Positions 58,263 through 64,000 of a stretch of DNA of 64,000 nucleotides are shown piece after piece. Below the pieces are notes generated by a model. The model was not told where the DNA came from. It worked only from the letters and a program-made list of their open reading frames with translations, and searched no databases. The stretch is from Setoptus koraiensis (Eukaryota > Arthropoda). Numbering within the stretch: the stretch's first letter is position 1; each line of letters begins with the position of its first letter. Made by a program: the position numbers and the translations under genes. The stretch is from the NCBI GenBank assembly GCA_048013815.1, contig CM106585.1, positions 13,330,001 through 13,394,000 on the forward strand. The letters are read 5' to 3'.

Positions 58263-61200
58263 GTAAACACGCCGGACAGGTGATGCAAGCGACGCTGGTC
58301 AGCGGGCAGCGTGGGAGTGAGTCACAGTGTGTTGGGTCGCCGGCAACATGGCGCTGATACGAGACGAGGCGAGAGGCCAACTGACCGTCGGTCATCCAAG
58401 AGCCGACGAGAGCCGACGAGAAGCGTCGACTAATTGAGAGTGATTGGCGCAGTGGCGCCGCTTTGCAGAGTGGCTCGACGGCGGTCTCGCCGGTCTCGCC
58501 GATCTCGCCGATCGCCAGCAACAGCGGCCGACAACAACAGCGGCCGACAACGACAGCGGCGGACGGCAACGGCAGCCGACAACCACGACAACAACAGCGG
58601 CCACTGAAGGCGAGCAAAACAATGAAACTTGGCCGGCCAACTCGATTGTGTGGTGCGCGCGAGAAACAAGTCGCTATTAGTTTGGCCGGAAAACTATCGA
58701 TCGGATCACGCTTCAACAGGTAGCACCTATTCAATCGACTGCTGGCAAATAATTTATTGCGTCATCCGGCGGCGCTGTCGCTGCTGCCGTGCAACAGGCG
58801 ATTCCTACGGCCAATAAGACAAAGGGATAGAGAGCGTGATTCGAAGCGCCTCGGCGCCGGCCAAACTGAGCGACTGGCCAGCGACTGGCCAGCAACAAGC
58901 GACTCGCCAGCGACAAGAGTCCCTTCTCGAATCGCTTTCTCGTCGCGCTCGCATGACTCATGAACAATCATGAGAGTGTCCATTATATTTGCGCATAATA
59001 TTGGCATTGCCCTGGTCCGAAAAAGCCAGCCAGCCGGCCAGCAGCGATATTGGCCATTTTTAACAGCAACAGCAACAACAGCAATTGGCCAAAAGAGAGA
59101 TGGCCACCGGATCGGATCTCACAACAATTGTTGGAACCATTGGTGTGCAGCCATCAAAAGCAAATTGCCCCACGCTGCCGTCGCCTGGGCTGAGAATGCT
59201 ACAAAACAATGCTTGTTGGTCGCATTCTTGCATTTAGCTCGCTTTCTGGCTTCAGCGCGGCCGTTCGCCTACAATGGCCGGCAAGCCGACAGGCTAAATG
59301 TCTCCGTCTGTCCGTCGCTGCGACTGTCACACTGTTGCCGGCCGGCCGGCCGGCCAGCGCCAACTGGCCGAGGTGGCCGAAGTGGCCGAGCGGCCAAGCG
59401 GCCGGCGCAATTCAATAATAGAGCACTTGTCTCATGTCACTACGCTGCCGCCGACGTCTCTTTCCTCATTTTGGCTTCTCTCGCTTCGTTTTTCTGGCTG
59501 GCCGCTCCGTTCGCCGTGCCGGCTAAGTGGCGGCAGTCTGCGCTCGTCGCTGCCGTTGTCGTTGCCGTTGTCGTTGCCGCTGTTGTTGGCGCTGTTGTTG
59601 GCGCGCAAAACAACACGAATGCTGGCGATGACAGCAGCAGCAGCAGCGACCAGATAGCCGACCACTGGAGGCGACGGCAATTAAAATAAAACTATTGTCC
59701 ATTGTTCACTGCGCTGCGCCGGCCATACGTTGTGCGACGGCGCTGTTGTCTCAAATTAGCTCGAGCGACATAACGAATAAGCGAAAAGACAATTTAAAGA
59801 TCAGTAAACGGTGTAGCATTGTTCCTCGCTCGCCGAGGCTTCTCGTCATAACGTCTCGCTCTCGGTCTCCATCTCGCCAGATCGACGAGAGATCTGCTCA
59901 CGTTGTCGAGGCTGTTGTTTCACCTGTGCCCGCTACCTGTACGCCGCTCAATTGCGTGCTGGTTGCACAAGGCGAGCTTGCCAATAGCATTAAACCACTT
60001 AACTCGGCTTTGGTCGTTGTCGGCGGCCCGGCCGCGGCTAGCGGCAGCTGACCGCGGCGCCCGAACAAACCGGCACAGCGGAAACAGGCGAGACTCAACA
60101 GAAACGGAAAAGACTCAACATAAAACCGAAAAGGCACAACAGAAAGGCAAAAGTCCCAACTAACAAAATGTGTGTACGAGCGCTGCCGGTATGTGGCCGC
60201 TGCCGGCATGTCCGGTCTTTATGTTGGCGGTTAGCGTGGCCAAGCGTCAATACTGACAGCAACGACAACAACATGATGCGATTGTGACATTTGCGCAACT
60301 CTCTTCCTTGACAAGCGACGATGACCAATCTAGAGCTACCACCAACGATGATGCATTAAGTGGCCGCAGCAGCGTCACAGCCACTTATGGGCGATAATCA
60401 TAATCAAGTCGGCCTAATGAGCCAATTGGCATGCGACTCGGCGGGCCGATACTCGGCGACTTGTACGCAACAAGCTGCCTGCGAGCTGTCGGTTATCGGT
60501 TTTGGTCGGCCGCTGGCTGGCTGGCTGGCTGGCTAAATTTGCCAGCTTGCCGCAAACTGGCCAAGCGCGATCGGACGTTGAGCGGCTCGCAAGTGAGAGG
60601 CCCACAGGCTTGCACTGTCACGACAACGGCGGGCTTTTATCGCTAATTATTTCTCGTCGTTTTGTTGGCCAGCTCGCCGGCTAGATCGACGGTCGGGCAG
60701 CGCAGGCACAAATTGCTGGAGCTGCCCATTTGCATGCTATTTGCGCGCCGGCCATCGTTACATATGCGTTCATGTGTGAGTTGACCGGCACACTGGCCAA
60801 TAGCTGGCCCGGCAACACTTGTGGATGTGTCGCATGCCGGTGTGGCCGCTCGGGCCAATTGATCCGCTTTGGCCCGGTCTCGGCCAATCGGGTAGCGGGC
60901 AATCAATGAGTCAATCTAGCTTGAACGTGAACGTTGTCGGTCGGCAATTGATCGGTCAATGTGCAGCGATTCGCGACGGTGCAAGCGTGTCGGTTGCGCA
61001 ACAATTGTCAATTTGGTTTCTTTTAATCATGAGCCGCTCCAGTTACACCTGTAACTGAGGCGAGCTTGCCGACGATATACGCATTTGTATATATATTTAT
61101 ATACGCAGCGTATGGCGAGCGTGTGAAATTTTGGCCAGTCAATATTTTATTTCACCGTTCGGCTGCTCGCTGGCGCTTGTTTGGCTCATTGGCTCATTGG

Positions 61201-62884
61201 GTCAGCCGGCGCAGTTAAGCAACGAATAGCAGCATTTGAATAACTAATTGTTGGCTCGAAATTGGCAAGCACACTTGTGCTTGCCATGTAATCTAATAAA
61301 CAGTTGTTGCGATAATGGGCAAGTGCACCACGGCACTTGTGGCTGGCGAGTCGGCTCTCGTTGCCGGAGTGATTCGGCAACAAGAGCAAAAAGAGGAAAC
61401 CAACCGATCGGCCGGCGGTGTAGGCAGACGTCTCTGTTGCCGGCGATACCGGCCCAAAAGTAAGGCAACACTCAAGCCAATAAAAAACACATAGTGAGTG
61501 GGGAAGAGAGAAAAAACAGTTACTTGCAAATGTCGGCGCCGCTAATTTGCATTCGGTGGTGCCGATTGGCGATGTGCGACGCGCCCGATGCCTGCGACCA
61601 AGCTAGTCGGACTAGCTAATTCGCGAGAGCAGTAGTCATAAGTAAGAGAGAATTTTTAATTAGACAACACACCATGTTGAGCCGCTCGAAGAAACCTTGT
61701 TGTCTGGCGGAAGTGGTTAGTCAGCGATATACGGCTAATCGGCCGCTAGTGACTCGTAGGTGAGCGCCAGTGGCCGACTCATTCGTAGGTGAGAGCCGAG
61801 CAAGAGTGGTGACCCAGTCGGGCCAGCCACTCACTTTGTGGCTAACTGTTGCGCTCGGCACCATAGTGGCCGGCGTAATGTGAGCCCACTGTTTGTGCCG
61901 CCAACACCGTTCCAACGGGCCGCTTATCCGAGCCCCGTCCCCATCCCCGCTCTCATGGCACAGAGTGCTTGTCGTAGCCAGATACGACACACGCTGCCTT
62001 GGTGGCCAGATAACGTAGTGTGATAAGTGGCCGGCAGGCAACCAGTGCAACAACAACAGCAAACAATAATAACAACAACAATGGCGATATCAAGCGGCGA
62101 CAAATGAGCAAAAATGAAGAACAGACTCACTCAAAATGATAATTGGCGCGACAAATTACAACCTGGGCGCTATTATAAAATGTGTTCTAACTGGAGCTAC
62201 TGCAACCGCTCACACTGCAACAAGAGTGGCAATAGATTAACAAGCGGCAACAAGTTTGCAAACAACACAAACATACGGTGTGTGTGTGTGTGTGTCAGTT
62301 GACCGAAAGTGGCGAAAGTGGACCAATAAGGGATACAAAGTTGTTATTGGGCGCACTTGTAGCAGCAGTCAGCGACAAATTGATAGGCCAATGGACAAAG
62401 TAACACACAACAGCGACAGAAACAACGTCCGAGCCACTTTGGCCGCCATTGGCCACTCACAACTGGACTGTAAAGTGGCAGCAACAGGTTGTTGCCAGCG
62501 CAACAAAATGCTAATCAGTGTGTGTGTTTCGTCGGATCGGGATTGGTCACACCGCAGACTCGGTGTGTTTCTGCATCTGTTTGTGACTGGTCGACTATTA
62601 TTGTTTACCGTTTGTGGCCTACAAATGGCCGAACAAATGTTAAATAATGCCAACAAACGGCCTAGTCAGCGCACACCGACCGGCAGCATGCATGACACAT
62701 TGACGAGCATTGCCGAGCTTTTGTTACATAATAATGGCGCCGCCGAGGCACCATAATGCACCGCATCATTTGCACAACCGCCAGCGTAATGGCAAATGTG
62801 ATAAAATATGCAATGTAACGCTGCAACGACGGCGCACATTAACATGGCAGTGGGATGGGGCGAGAAGATTATCAGCGATTCGCT

Positions 62885-63015
62885 GTTGTTGTTGTTGTTT
62901 CTGCTGTTGTCGTTGTTGCTGTTGCTGCTGCTGTTGTTGCTGTTGCTGCTGCTGTTGTTGCCGTTGTTGTTGTTGTTGCTGCTGCTGTTGTTGCCGTTGT
63001 TGTTGTTGTTGCAAC
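62885..63015. repeat. GTT/GCT trinucleotide microsatellite
   Basis: About 130 bases of interrupted GTT and GCT units with a repeating substructure of about 48 bases. Six-frame shadows are Leu-, Val/Ala- or Gln-rich. Confidence 0.9.
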
Positions 63016-64000
63016 TTGTTGTGAGTATCGAGTTGACTCTGTAACTGCCCATGTTACGTATGCACTTTGGCTGCTCGCAACTTGAGAGTCACCGCTCACC
63101 GTACAGCATGGCCCACAATGAGCATGGCCAATTGAGCGCGGCGCACACGATAATTGATTGGCTGACAAACGTTTTTAGCAGGCCATAAAGGATAAAAACA
63201 AGCCATTTTGGCCAGCTCATACACAAATGTGAGCGCGCAACTTTTCGCTGGATCGCATCGATGGGCCTCGCCACTCGCAACTCGCCACTCGTAACTCGCA
63301 ACAGTCGGTTGTCAGTTGCGCCAACTGTGTGCTTTTACACAGCTTGTGTGTGTGTGTGCGCAATTGTGCCCCATTGATGCCAAAATGTAATGTAAAATGT
63401 AGATGAGCGCTCACTGCCACCGCAACTGCGATCTCGTACAGGCGATAATGGGAAATTTCCATGACCGCATGACCATGCACACACCGCCTGTGCGCGCCTT
63501 ATTGTGTCCGGTGTTAACCCATTAATGCGTGGCGCCTTGAACATATTTTGCCCATTTGGCACCATTGTTGTGGGCAATGCTGGCCAGTTGGCCAAGTTGG
63601 CCATGTCGCTGCTGTTTTGCTGTTGCAGTGGGCCGCTTGCACAGCGTCGACGCATCACAGCGCCGGCCTGCGCCTTACTTTCAATGTTAGCCGAATGTGC
63701 TTGTATGTGAGTTATACACAAGTGTGTGTGATCGATCATTCCCATCGATTGAATCATCGCTGCGCCTAACTAGCCATGATGCCATAATACTAGCCATAAT
63801 GCCATAATGCTGCCGCTGCCGCCGCCGCCGCAAATAATGAGAACGCATGAGTGTGGCAAGTGGCGACCAGGCGTCTCATGCTACGCGACTCATAGCGGCC
63901 AAGCGGCCCGCACTTTGCGACCACTCGGCTCGCCATGATCTAATCGGTCAGTTCCTGCGATCGGCTGCCGATCCCAATGATCAATTCGGCGGCCGTCGAG

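Larger units (their letters stand above)
53401..64000. other. gene-poor right end, GGCC-rich with microsatellites
   Basis: No gene is supported. It contains a 12-base CAA/CGC array at 53490-53590, a CA run at 53877-53923, GT runs near 54.34 and 54.57 kb, a 26-bp perfect palindrome at 54397-54422, a 19-base triplication at 54657-54713, GGCC-dense stretches near 59.34 kb, and a GTT/GCT run at 62.88-63.02 kb. One weak candidate first exon with a signal-peptide-like start is at 58061. Long Ala/Arg/Pro-rich frames near 58.1-59.7 kb occur on both strands and reflect GC-rich, stop-poor sequence. Confidence 0.5.

Noticed and set aside
58970-59689. 239-codon plus-strand open frame
   Set aside because: It is Ala/Arg/Pro-rich and overlaps other long frames on both strands in GGCC-dense DNA with few stop codons. 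The Val/Ala end comes from a GTTGTC/GTTGCC repeat.
62625-62755. Short frame starting MAEQMLNNANKRPSQ
   Set aside because: Only 43 residues, no promoter or splice context, no recognisable family.
1-64000. Search by eye for retrovirus-like, LINE or DNA-transposon proteins and long terminal repeats
   Set aside because: No reverse transcriptase, integrase, transposase or capsid-type motif and no pair of long direct repeats was seen. Short hairpins alone are not enough to call an element.
1-64000. CRISPR array or other prokaryotic defence system
   Set aside because: The tandem repeats have no unique spacers of constant length, and the genes are eukaryotic with spliceosomal introns.

Overview
The window looks like nuclear DNA from an arthropod, most likely a chelicerate and probably a mite. 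Three observations point there: an ionotropic receptor closest to the arthropod IR93a type, a secreted protein whose second half resembles the mite group 7 allergen fold, and short introns (about 96 to 174 bases) beside several long intronless genes. The species cannot be fixed from the sequence alone. Non-coding DNA is full of CAA/CAG-type microsatellites, CT and GT runs and small palindromes.

The genes lie in the left and middle of the window. They are: a small TATA-driven secreted cysteine-rich peptide (7.0-7.3 kb); translocon-associated protein beta in three exons (12.4-13.2 kb), convergent with a two-exon lipid-binding-like secreted protein (13.4-15.3 kb, minus); a 1501-residue intronless ionotropic receptor (16.3-20.8 kb, minus); a three-exon paired-class homeobox gene (22.5-23.9 kb, plus), convergent with an intronless fasciclin-2-like adhesion molecule (24.4-26.9 kb, minus); an intronless ATAD5/Elg1-like clamp-loader ATPase (29.9-31.3 kb, minus); and the last two exons of what looks like a seven-helix receptor with an extraordinarily long Asn/Ser/Gln-rich tail (31.9-36.4 kb, minus). 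I found no upstream exons of that receptor.

From about 36.4 kb to the end there is no gene I can support. This part becomes GGCC/CCGG-rich and carries many simple repeats, short tandem repeats, perfect palindromes and hairpins. A few short open frames end in good splice donors and are listed as weak candidate first exons.

The neighbouring genes do not form a pathway. They are ordinary metazoan neighbours: secretory machinery, sensory receptor, neuronal adhesion, transcription factor, DNA-replication clamp handling. The most unusual window-wide signal is the octamer palindrome TTGCGCAA, the core of the C/EBP consensus. I counted 20 exact copies where about one is expected, all outside the 19.1-39.2 kb block. 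I saw no CRISPR array, no convincing tRNA or rRNA gene, and no recognisable retrovirus-like, LINE or DNA-transposon protein.
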